Of a stretch of 19,358 nt of DNA, positions 13,546-19,358 are shown one piece after another. Location of the stretch: assembly GCA_038233815.1 (NCBI GenBank), contig JBBSVE010000051.1:1-19358 (forward strand), written 5' to 3'. A program made the translations under genes and the position numbers. The notes beneath the pieces are model-generated. The model was not told the DNA's origin, did not search any database, and saw nothing but the letters and a program-made list of their open reading frames with translations. The DNA is from JBBSVE01 sp038233815 (lineage in GTDB: Bacteria > Pseudomonadota > Alphaproteobacteria > Rhodobacterales > Rhodobacteraceae). Every line of letters starts with the position of its first letter. Position 1 is the first letter of the stretch.

Positions 13546-14718
13546 TCAGCCGTCCATCCGTCGCCATGCCGCCACGACCTGTTGTGCTGCGCGCCGGACC
13601 GAACCCGCGCCGGAGGCACGCAGCGCCGCGCGGATCGTCCGGTCCGCCAGGGCGCTCCACGCCAGCGCGCAGGGACGTTGCGTGATGGGCGATGTCACGG
13701 CGGCGTGGCGCTGTGCGATGATCCGGTCAACGGCTTCGAGGCCCTGCGCGGCGGGAAAGTGCCGCAGCATCGCCGCGCGGCTGTCCGGCTCTGCCGTCAG
13801 ATCGGGATAGGCCACGGCAAAGAGGTGATCGCGCAGCCAGCGACGATGAACCGCTTCGCCGCCCAGAAACACCGCCAGCCGCAGGGCCGCGTCGTACCGC
13901 GTCGCGTCAAGGCCCTGACGGATGCACAACAGGGCATGCCCCGGCATCAGCGGCGTACCTGTCCGTCCCGGCAGGCGCGCCACCGGAACGCCGAAGGGAG
14001 GCGTCGCCTCCGCGATGTCGGCGGCGAGATAGTCCATCGTGAACGTCGCGATGTGCGCGCCACCGGTCCAGCGGGTCAGCGCAGCCACGTCGCCGGTATC
14101 ATCAAGACTGTCGGACGGCACCAGCCCTTCGGCCAGCAGGGCGGTCCAGATCCCCAGCACATCGGCAAGCACCTCCTCGGCCTCGGCCACGTCAAGCCGC
14201 AGCACGCCCTCGGTGGCGAGATGGCACAAAAGGCTCCACACCAGCCCGGTCTGCCCCCGATGCCAGCGCGGCACGAAGGGATGCGTCGAAAGCCCGTCCT
14301 TCTTGCAGCGGCGCATCAGGTCGAGAAGCGCGCGCCAGCTTGCCGGAGCCTCGTCGACATCGGCCCGAAGGAAAAGCGTGAACGGTCCGCCGTTGTAGTA
14401 GGTCAGACCCAGCAACTGCCCGGTTGCGTCGCGCGCGCCGTCTGCCAGCCGCGCGTCCATGCGCCCCACGATGTCCGGTGCCGGAATGAGCGGCGCCACA
14501 AATCCCGCAGCGCCCCACGACGCCGCCTCCGCCCGCTGGGCATAAAAGACGTCCGGGCCGGTGCCGGCCACGAATTCTGCCGTGAGAACGCTGTGATAGG
14601 CCCCCGGCACCGGGCGTGGGGCGACCGGGATTCCGGTCTGCATCGTGAAGGCCCGCAGATTGTCGCGGACGGTCGCCTCCCGAACCGGCCAGAACGCGAA
14701 GTCGAGTGTCATGACCAT
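13546..14718 (-). CDS. Family 1-like solute-binding protein without signal peptide, antisense in the operon
   Basis: About 390 residues with the pattern of family 1 extracellular solute-binding proteins: a first strand MTLDFAFWPVREATV, then VPGAYHSVLTAEFVAGTGPDVFYAQRAEAASWGAAGFVAPL (the G.GPDVF...L.PL block), YYNGGPFTLFLRADV, WTGGAHIATF, and GHALLCIRQG. There is no hydrophobic leader at any start (14736, 14718 or 14712), so export by Sec is not visible; it may be cytoplasmic or carry a non-classical leader. I chose 14718 with GGAAA upstream. The gene is the only minus-strand gene in the operon, ends 2 bp from the PfkB stop, and its 5' end meets the start of the plus-strand amidohydrolase. No matching permeases or ATPase lie nearby. 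Could be a sensor, a scavenger, or an SBP borrowed by another importer. Confidence 0.65.
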   Translation of the reverse strand: MVMTLDFAFWPVREATVRDNLRAFTMQTGIPVAPRPVPGAYHSVLTAEFVAGTGPDVFYAQRAEAASWGAAGFVAPLIPAPDIVGRMDARLADGARDATGQLLGLTYYNGGPFTLFLRADVDEAPASWRALLDLMRRCKKDGLSTHPFVPRWHRGQTGLVWSLLCHLATEGVLRLDVAEAEEVLADVLGIWTALLAEGLVPSDSLDDTGDVAALTRWTGGAHIATFTMDYLAADIAEATPPFGVPVARLPGRTGTPLMPGHALLCIRQGLDATRYDAALRLAVFLGGEAVHRRWLRDHLFAVAYPDLTAEPDSRAAMLRHFPAAQGLEAVDRIIAQRHAAVTSPITQRPCALAWSALADRTIRAALRASGAGSVRRAAQQVVAAWRRMDG

Positions 14719-14722
14719 GCCG

Positions 14723-14737
14723 AAAGGAATTTCCATG
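14723..14737. promoter_or_regulatory. Shared palindromic ribosome-binding zone of two divergent starts
   Basis: AAAGGAATTTCC lies just before ATG 14735 on the plus strand and contains the palindrome GGAATTTCC. Read on the minus strand it gives GGAAATTCC about 11-12 bases before ATG 14718. The two divergent genes therefore have no intergenic DNA: each start region sits in the other's leader or coding sequence. Promoters for each must lie inside the opposite gene. Confidence 0.5.
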
Positions 14738-16231
14738 TCTGATCTGCTGCTGCGCGGCGGGGTGATCCTGCCCGATGCGCATACCGTCGAACCCATCTGC
14801 GCCGATATTGCCATCTCGGGCGGCCGGATCGAGGCGATCGGACCGGGCCTCCCCGTCGGGGGGGCCGAGGTGCTGGACGTGACCGGCCATCTCGTGATCC
14901 CCGGACTGATCAACGCACATATCCATTCGCCAGGCAATCTGATGCGCGGAACGCTCGACGGGCTGCCGCTGGAAGTCTTCATGCTCTACGAGGTGCCTCA
15001 ACAAAGGGATGGGGCCGAGGATGCGGAGGTCGTCCGCCTGCGGACCCTGCTCGGGGCCGCCGAAATGTTGCGCTTGGGCATCACGACGGTCGCAGACGAC
15101 GCGTTCTTCGTGCCGCTCGCCAGCCGCAGCGCCATCGACGCCATCGCCGGGGCCTATGCCGAAAGTGGCATGCGCGCGACCCTCGGTCTGGATCAGCCAA
15201 TCGTCGTGGAATACCAGAAATATCCGTTCCTGGAGGAGATCCTGACAGAGGATCAGAAAGCCTCGATGCGCGCTCTGCCGCTCGAAACGGCCGAGGACAT
15301 GCTGGACCATTACGACCATCTCATCGCCCGATGGCATGGGGCGGCCGACGGGCGCATCGGGGCGGCGGTATCCTGCTCCGCGCCGCAGCGGGCGACGCCC
15401 GACTATCTGCGCGCGCTTTCGGCGCTGGCACAAAAACACGATCTGCCGTTCTTCTGCCACATCCTCGAGACCCGCACGCAACGGGTTCTGGGCGACCGGA
15501 ATTTCGGCAAGTCTCTGGTCCGATATGTCGATGATCTTGGCGTGCTGGACGACCATATGCAGGTGATCCATGCGATCTGGGTCGACGACGACGACATCGC
15601 GCTGCTGGCCCGCGCAGGTGCAACGGTCGCGCACAACCCGGTCTGCAACCTCCGGCTCGGCAGCGGCGTCATGCCGTTCCGCGCGCTTCGCGACGCGGGC
15701 GTTCCGCTGTGCCTTGGCACGGACGAGGCGATCAGCGACGACAGTCACAATCTCTGGTTTGCCATGAAGACCGCGGGCATGGTCCACACCGTGACCGACC
15801 CCGACCCCGCCACATGGCCGACCGCGCCGGAAGTTCTGGCGACGGTCTGGGACGGCGGCAACCGCGTGCTTCGCCGCCGCGATCCGCTGGGCCGGATCGC
15901 GTTGGGTGCTGCGGCAGACCTTGCCGTTCTTGATCTGGATGCGCCGCCCTACCGGCCGCTGCATGACATCCGGCGGCAACTCGTGTTCTGCGAATCCGGC
16001 GCTTCGGTCCGCCACACCATCGTGGCGGGCCGGGTGGTGATGCGCGACCGGGTGCTTACGACAATCGACGAGACGGCTCTGCTGACCGACCTTCGCGCGA
16101 TGGAACCCACGCTGCGTGAGGCCGCGCGCGCCCTGCGCGAAAGCGCGGCCAAGCTCGAGCCCGCGTACCGCGAAATGGTCGCGCGCGCATTCGCGACGGA
16201 TGTCGGAATGGCGCGCAGGATCGGGCCATGA
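14735..16231 (+). CDS. Metal-dependent amidohydrolase (SsnA/chlorohydrolase/deaminase group)
   Basis: A 498-residue cytoplasmic enzyme with every expected metal ligand: H62 and H64 in PGLINAHIH, H242 in FFCHILET with E245, H279 in QVIHAIWV, D330 in CLGTDEAISDDSHN. The N-terminal strand (LLLRGGVILPD) and C-terminal GRIALGAAADLAVLDL segment form the small beta domain. The group hydrolyses C-N or C-Cl bonds on purine, pyrimidine, triazine or other cyclic amidine rings (guanine or 8-oxoguanine deaminase, TrzN/AtzA-like, SsnA). In this locus a cyclic-amidine or imine hydrolase is the sensible expectation; the substrate is not readable from sequence. ATG 14735 follows AAAGGA at a good distance. Its stop overlaps the next gene by 4 bases. 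Confidence 0.88.
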   Translation: MSDLLLRGGVILPDAHTVEPICADIAISGGRIEAIGPGLPVGGAEVLDVTGHLVIPGLINAHIHSPGNLMRGTLDGLPLEVFMLYEVPQQRDGAEDAEVVRLRTLLGAAEMLRLGITTVADDAFFVPLASRSAIDAIAGAYAESGMRATLGLDQPIVVEYQKYPFLEEILTEDQKASMRALPLETAEDMLDHYDHLIARWHGAADGRIGAAVSCSAPQRATPDYLRALSALAQKHDLPFFCHILETRTQRVLGDRNFGKSLVRYVDDLGVLDDHMQVIHAIWVDDDDIALLARAGATVAHNPVCNLRLGSGVMPFRALRDAGVPLCLGTDEAISDDSHNLWFAMKTAGMVHTVTDPDPATWPTAPEVLATVWDGGNRVLRRRDPLGRIALGAAADLAVLDLDAPPYRPLHDIRRQLVFCESGASVRHTIVAGRVVMRDRVLTTIDETALLTDLRAMEPTLREAARALRESAAKLEPAYREMVARAFATDVGMARRIGP

Positions 16232-17136
16232 CAGGTGACGGGCCTTCGGGTGACGGGCGCGATTTTCTGGGCTACGGCGAAACCCCGCCGCGCGTGGTCT
16301 GGCCGGGCGGCGCGCGCGTCGCGGTGTCCTTCGTTCTGAACATCGAGGAGGGCGCCGAGAACGCGATCTCCGCAGGCGATGCACGCAACGAATCCGTCTA
16401 TGAGGTCCAGGACGAGGTTCAGGGCCAGCGCGACCTTTGCATCGAGAGCCATTTCGAATACGGCAGCCGCGCCGGCTACTGGCGCATCATGCGTGTGCTG
16501 GCGGAATTCGATGCGCCCATCACGCTCAACCTCTGCGGTCGAGCCTTGGAGCGTGCGCCTTGGCTCGGTCGCGACGCCCTTGCGCGCGGGCACGAGACGA
16601 TGTGCCATGGGTGGCTGTGGGAGCATCACAACCACATGGCAGAGGAGGCCGAACGCGCCAGCATCGCGCGCTGTGTCGCCACGTTTCAGGATCTCCTCGG
16701 CGCCCGCCCGCGCGGCTGGCACGTGAAGAGCCATCCATCGGCCAACACCCGCCGCCTACTGATGGAGGAGGGCGGATTTCTATACGACAGCAATACCTAC
16801 AACGACGACCTGCCACAGATCCTGCGGCCCGGCCCGCAGGGCTATGTCGTCCTGCCCTACGCCTTCGACACCAACGACATGCAGTTCTTCAACGCCGCGC
16901 GCTTTACCCATGGCGCCGATTTCGCGCGCTATTGCGCCGATGCCTTCGACTGCCTGCACGACGAAGGGGATGCCGCGCCGAAGATGATGACCATCGGCCT
17001 GCACACCCGGATCATCGGGCGACCGGGGCGCATTGCGGGCCTTCGGGCGGTGCTGGCCCATCTGCGCGACAAAGGCGGGGCGTGGATCGCACGGCGCGAT
17101 GCGATTGCGCAGGTCTGGCTGGATCAGATGTCATGA
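16228..17136 (+). CDS. PuuE-like polysaccharide-deacetylase-fold amide hydrolase (allantoinase homologue)
   Basis: A 302-residue protein of the polysaccharide deacetylase fold in the PuuE/allantoinase clade: DFLGYG..PP....WPGGARVAVSFVLNIEEGAEN at residues 12-45, then the ESHFEYGSRAGYWR segment, the histidine loop ETMCHGWLWEHH with H127, the GWHVKSHPSANTRRLL block, and LPYAFDTNDMQFF. No signal peptide, as expected for a cytoplasmic cyclic-amide hydrolase rather than a cell-wall deacetylase. PuuE of Pseudomonas opens allantoin without bound metal. Here the target could be a hydantoin or related ring. It is 4-base coupled (ATGA) to the amidohydrolase and followed 12 bp later by the racemase. Confidence 0.85.
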   Translation: MTGDGPSGDGRDFLGYGETPPRVVWPGGARVAVSFVLNIEEGAENAISAGDARNESVYEVQDEVQGQRDLCIESHFEYGSRAGYWRIMRVLAEFDAPITLNLCGRALERAPWLGRDALARGHETMCHGWLWEHHNHMAEEAERASIARCVATFQDLLGARPRGWHVKSHPSANTRRLLMEEGGFLYDSNTYNDDLPQILRPGPQGYVVLPYAFDTNDMQFFNAARFTHGADFARYCADAFDCLHDEGDAAPKMMTIGLHTRIIGRPGRIAGLRAVLAHLRDKGGAWIARRDAIAQVWLDQMS

Positions 17137-17148
17137 AAGGGCGCTGAC

Positions 17149-17907
17149 ATGCACATCCACATCCTCAATCCCAACACCACCGCCGCACTGTCGGCACTGG
17201 ATCTGGCCGCAGGACAGGCCGTCGCCGCGCCGGGGACCCGCGTGACGGTCAGCGAACCCATGGAAGGAACACCGTCTGTCGAAAGCAGCTTCGACGAGGC
17301 GTTGGCGAGCCTGGGCGTCCTGTCCGAGATTTTGCGTCTGCGTGGAACCGGAATCGATGCCTTCGTGATCGCCTGTTTCGGCGATACCGGGCTTGCGGCG
17401 GCGCGCGAGGTCTCGGACGTTCCCGTCGTCGGCATGACCGAAGCCGCCCTGATGGCGGCAGCGCTCGTGGCGCAGACGTTCTCCATCGTCACCCTGCCGG
17501 TCCGCACCCGGGTCCATGCCCACCGCGTGGTGCAGTCGCTGGGCCTTGGCCTTGCGGGCCGCTGCCTCCCGGTCCGGGCCATCGATCTGCCGGTCCTCCA
17601 CGGCGACAGCGAGGATGCGGTGATCGCGGCCCTGATGGCCGCGGCGTGGCTGGCGCTGGATCACGACGGGGCCGAGGCGGTGATCCTCGGCTGTGCCGGG
17701 ATCGGGCATCACGCAAGCCCGATGCAGGCGGAGCTTGGCGTGCCGGTGATCGACGGCGTGGCGGCGGGTGTCGGACTTGCGGAGATGCTGGTCCGTTGCG
17801 GCGTTGCCACCTCGCGTCGCGCGACCCACGCGAGGCCGCCCGCCAAGGCCCTGACCGGCGACTTCGCTTCCCTCGCACCCCTGCTCGCAAAGGTCGGACC
17901 ATGCTGA
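17149..17907 (+). CDS. Hydantoin/Asp-Glu racemase family protein
   Basis: A 252-residue cofactor-independent racemase. It starts with the family's MHIHILNPNTT and has both catalytic cysteines: C76 in VIACFGDTG (hydantoin racemases usually read CFGDPG) and C182 in VILGCAGIG. The two-cysteine mechanism inverts the C5 centre of hydantoins or allantoin, or the alpha carbon of Asp/Glu-like substrates. Together with the flanking PuuE-like hydrolases it argues for a racemic cyclic ureide intermediate, with only one enantiomer accepted by the ring-opening enzyme. The start has AAAGGG 8 bases upstream. It overlaps the next gene by 7 bases (ATGCTGA). Confidence 0.87.
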   Translation: MHIHILNPNTTAALSALDLAAGQAVAAPGTRVTVSEPMEGTPSVESSFDEALASLGVLSEILRLRGTGIDAFVIACFGDTGLAAAREVSDVPVVGMTEAALMAAALVAQTFSIVTLPVRTRVHAHRVVQSLGLGLAGRCLPVRAIDLPVLHGDSEDAVIAALMAAAWLALDHDGAEAVILGCAGIGHHASPMQAELGVPVIDGVAAGVGLAEMLVRCGVATSRRATHARPPAKALTGDFASLAPLLAKVGPC

Positions 17908-18788
17908 CGCGCCAGTCCCGGTGGAGCTACTCCCCAATGACCGACCGACCCGACTTCGACTGGCCGGGCGGCAGGCGTCTGGCCGTTTATGTCGTCATGG
18001 GCGCAGAGGACTACGACTTCGGAACGGGCATGACCGAAGACCTGTTCCCCGGCGCGCCAAAGCCCGATTACGTCAATACCTCATGGCGCGACTACGGCAA
18101 TCGGGTCGGGGCATTCCGGGTCATGGATCGCCTCGCCGATCTGGGGATCCCGCTGGGTCTTTTGCTGAACACCGCGGTCTACGACAGCGCGCCCGCCGTG
18201 ACCGACCACGCCCGTGGCATGGGGTGCGAGATCGTGGGCCACGGCATCAGCAATTCCCACACGCTCGCGGGGATGGAAGAAGCGGCGGAAGCGGCCTATC
18301 TCAAGGCCGTTGCTGACCGGATCGAGGCCGTCGAAGGCGGGCGCCCCGGCGGCTGGTCCTCGCCATGGCTGGCGCAGACCGACCGAACGGCGGATCTGCT
18401 GAAGGAGGCGGGATACCGTTATCTCATGGACCTGCGGCTCGACGATCAGCCGGTCTGGCTGCACACCAGATCCGGCCCGCTGCTGTCGTTGCCCTATGCG
18501 CTGGAACTCAACGACTCCACGACCCTCATTGGACGCCAGACCACGGCGGATGCCTTCGCGGGCATGATCATGGATGAATTCGATGAGTTGCGATTGGCCG
18601 CTCGGGTGCGTCCACTAGTGATGTCGGTCGTTGTTCACTCCTTCATCTCGGGCCAGCCATTCCGGCTTGCCGCCCTGACTCGCGCGTTGCGCCACATCGC
18701 AAAGGCGCACCCGGATGTCTGGCTGACGACCCCACGCGCGATTGCGGCGCATGTTGAAGCGCAGCCGAACCGCGCGGTGGGGCCATAA
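17901..18788 (+). CDS. Second polysaccharide-deacetylase-fold protein
   Basis: A 295-residue protein of the same fold as the one at 16228 but clearly divergent. Seen are FDWPGGRRLAVYVVMGAEDYDFG, the TSWRDYGNRVGAFRVMDRL segment, EIVGHGISNSHTL with the conserved G-H-G, GGWSSPWLAQTDRTADLLKEAGYRYLMDL and LSLPYALELND. No signal peptide. It begins inside the racemase stop (ATGCTGA overlap) with AAAGG upstream, so it is translated together with the racemase. A later ATG at 17937 lacks a ribosome site. Likely another amide hydrolase acting on a related ring or on the opened product. It is the last gene of the operon; what stops transcription is unclear. Confidence 0.82.
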   Translation: MLTRQSRWSYSPMTDRPDFDWPGGRRLAVYVVMGAEDYDFGTGMTEDLFPGAPKPDYVNTSWRDYGNRVGAFRVMDRLADLGIPLGLLLNTAVYDSAPAVTDHARGMGCEIVGHGISNSHTLAGMEEAAEAAYLKAVADRIEAVEGGRPGGWSSPWLAQTDRTADLLKEAGYRYLMDLRLDDQPVWLHTRSGPLLSLPYALELNDSTTLIGRQTTADAFAGMIMDEFDELRLAARVRPLVMSVVVHSFISGQPFRLAALTRALRHIAKAHPDVWLTTPRAIAAHVEAQPNRAVGP

Positions 18789-18934
18789 AGTCTCCATCAC
18801 TGGCGAATTTTCTACTTTCCCAAATAGACCGCCGACATTTACGGCGACAATCTGACGGAGCCACTGTGCGGTCGGCGTAATCTTGCGGCAAGCCGTAAGA
18901 AGTTGTCGACATTAAGATGGCTCTGGCCAGAATC
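18789..18934. other. 146-bp gap between convergent genes with imperfect hairpins
   Basis: No gene supported. CGCCG/CGGCG around a 7-base loop lies near 18827-18844. CTTGCGGC, aa, GCCGTAAG at 18882-18899 forms an 8-bp stem with one mismatch. Either could end transcription from both sides, but neither is followed by a clear T tract. Base composition is more AT-rich than the flanks, which marks the edge of the catabolic block. Confidence 0.35.
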
Positions 18935-19358
18935 TCACATCTCCTCCCCCTCGATCATCTCGCGCAGGCTCTCCATCCCGAACGCCGCGAGGAATGCGTC
19001 GGTGGTGACGAACGTGTGCGGTGCGCCGCGGCGCGGCTCTCGCGGGCCGGTGCCGATCAGACCGTGCCCGGTCAACCGCCCGATCAGATCCCGCCCGATG
19101 TCCGCCCCGAAGATCTCCCGCAGCCCCTCGCGGGTAATAGGCTGGTGGTGGGCGATGGCGGCCAGCACGGCCAGATCGAACTCGGAGAGGTCCAGCGCCT
19201 GCCTGCCCACATCCGCCGCGGCGCGGATGACGGCGGCAAAGGCGGGCCTCGTGCGCAGCATCCAGCCCGCGCCAACCCGGGCCACCGCGTAGGGCCGGTC
19301 CGCAAGATCGGCTTCCAGATCACTCACCAGCAGGTCGACCGAGGCCCCCTGCCCCACC
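18935..19358 (-). CDS. ScpB-like segregation/condensation protein, C-terminal part (cut by window end)
   Basis: About 140 residues of a ScpB-family protein running off the right edge. Visible are RPYAVARVGAGWMLRTRPAFA, then LSEFDLAVLAAIAHHQPITREGLREIFGADIGRDLIGRLTGHGLIGTGPRE, and GAPHTFVTTDAFLAAFGMESLREM. These match the winged-helix repeat and the GRP..Y.TT..FL..FGL..L..LP end of ScpB, partner of ScpA and kleisin-type SMC complexes. A GTG near the edge could be read as a start, but the family has a further upstream winged-helix domain, so the gene almost surely continues beyond the window. The usual scpA neighbour is not next to it on the visible side. It is convergent with the deacetylase gene and probably unrelated to the catabolic locus; such lone copies are often seen on accessory replicons. 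Confidence 0.75.
   Translation of the reverse strand, partial: VGQGASVDLLVSDLEADLADRPYAVARVGAGWMLRTRPAFAAVIRAAADVGRQALDLSEFDLAVLAAIAHHQPITREGLREIFGADIGRDLIGRLTGHGLIGTGPREPRRGAPHTFVTTDAFLAAFGMESLREMIEGEEM

Noticed and set aside
13393..14742. 449-codon open frame on the plus strand under the minus-strand gene
   Set aside because: This would avoid the odd antisense gene, but its sequence is low-complexity R/H/Q-rich with no recognisable domain, while the minus frame shows a coherent solute-binding-protein pattern.
14192..16384. 730-codon open frame on the minus strand
   Set aside because: Antisense to the amidohydrolase whose full metal site is intact. The end of the frame only re-reads the binding-protein gene in a shifted frame.
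13546..18788. Chitin/N-acetyl-sugar use as the main reading of the locus (deacetylase + SIS deaminase + kinase + family 5 importer)
   Set aside because: Considered seriously, but the deacetylase-fold proteins carry PuuE-type features and no export signals, and the racemase and cyclic-amidine amidohydrolases are unexplained by it. It remains the main alternative.
18643..18912. 89-codon minus-strand frame between the deacetylase and ScpB-like genes
   Set aside because: Most of it is antisense to the deacetylase 3' end and the rest shows no family pattern or ribosome site.
1..19358. CRISPR arrays, tRNA or rRNA genes
   Set aside because: No regularly spaced repeats and no cloverleaf or rRNA signature were seen; the only tandem repeat is the two-copy 93-bp duplication.

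Overview
The window looks like high-GC alphaproteobacterial DNA, most likely from the order Rhodobacterales. This rests on base and codon use, protein style, the dense ATGA/GTGA stop-start overlaps, and an accessory-type ScpB-like protein at the right edge. The placement is an inference; no marker gene here fixes the genus. The ends look mobile or accessory: the 3' end of an IS5-type transposase on the left and a ScpB-like gene cut by the window on the right. The middle is one large catabolic locus.

Layout. (1) 3-485: transposase tail plus a non-coding IS tail with inverted repeats. (2) 486-1259 (-) and 1379-2152 (+): a BtpA/SgcQ-family protein divergent from a DeoR-family sugar-phosphate repressor. 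(3) 2299-4228 (+): SIS-domain protein plus PfkB-family kinase, module A. (4) 4229-4476: AT-rich regulatory gap with three perfect dyads. (5) 4477-13543 (+): an amidohydrolase lacking the usual HxH metal motif, a complete peptide-type (Dpp/Opp) ABC importer (binding protein, two permeases, two ATPases), then a second SIS plus PfkB pair, module B. The ATPase/SIS junction carries a 93-bp tandem duplication. (6) 13546-14718 (-): a solute-binding-protein-like gene with no visible signal peptide, wedged in antisense into the operon. (7) 14735-18788 (+): an intact amidohydrolase, a PuuE-like polysaccharide deacetylase/allantoinase homologue, a hydantoin/Asp-Glu-type racemase, and a second deacetylase, nearly all start-stop coupled.

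Interpretation (inference). Adjacent SIS and PfkB genes recall FrlB/FrlD and FraB/FraD, where a kinase phosphorylates an imported Amadori compound (sugar-amine conjugate) and a SIS deglycase splits it. Here two such pairs sit with a peptide-type importer and a cyclic-amide/ureide tool kit (cyclic-amidine-type amidohydrolases, allantoinase-like hydrolases, hydantoin-type racemase). The locus therefore plausibly imports a glycosylated or glycated nitrogen-heterocycle, such as a sugar-linked hydantoin, ureide, hydroimidazolone or modified nucleoside. It would phosphorylate the sugar, cleave it off, then racemise and open the ring. DeoR regulation by a sugar phosphate fits this. I do not recognise this exact gene set as a described pathway, so the substrate is unknown.
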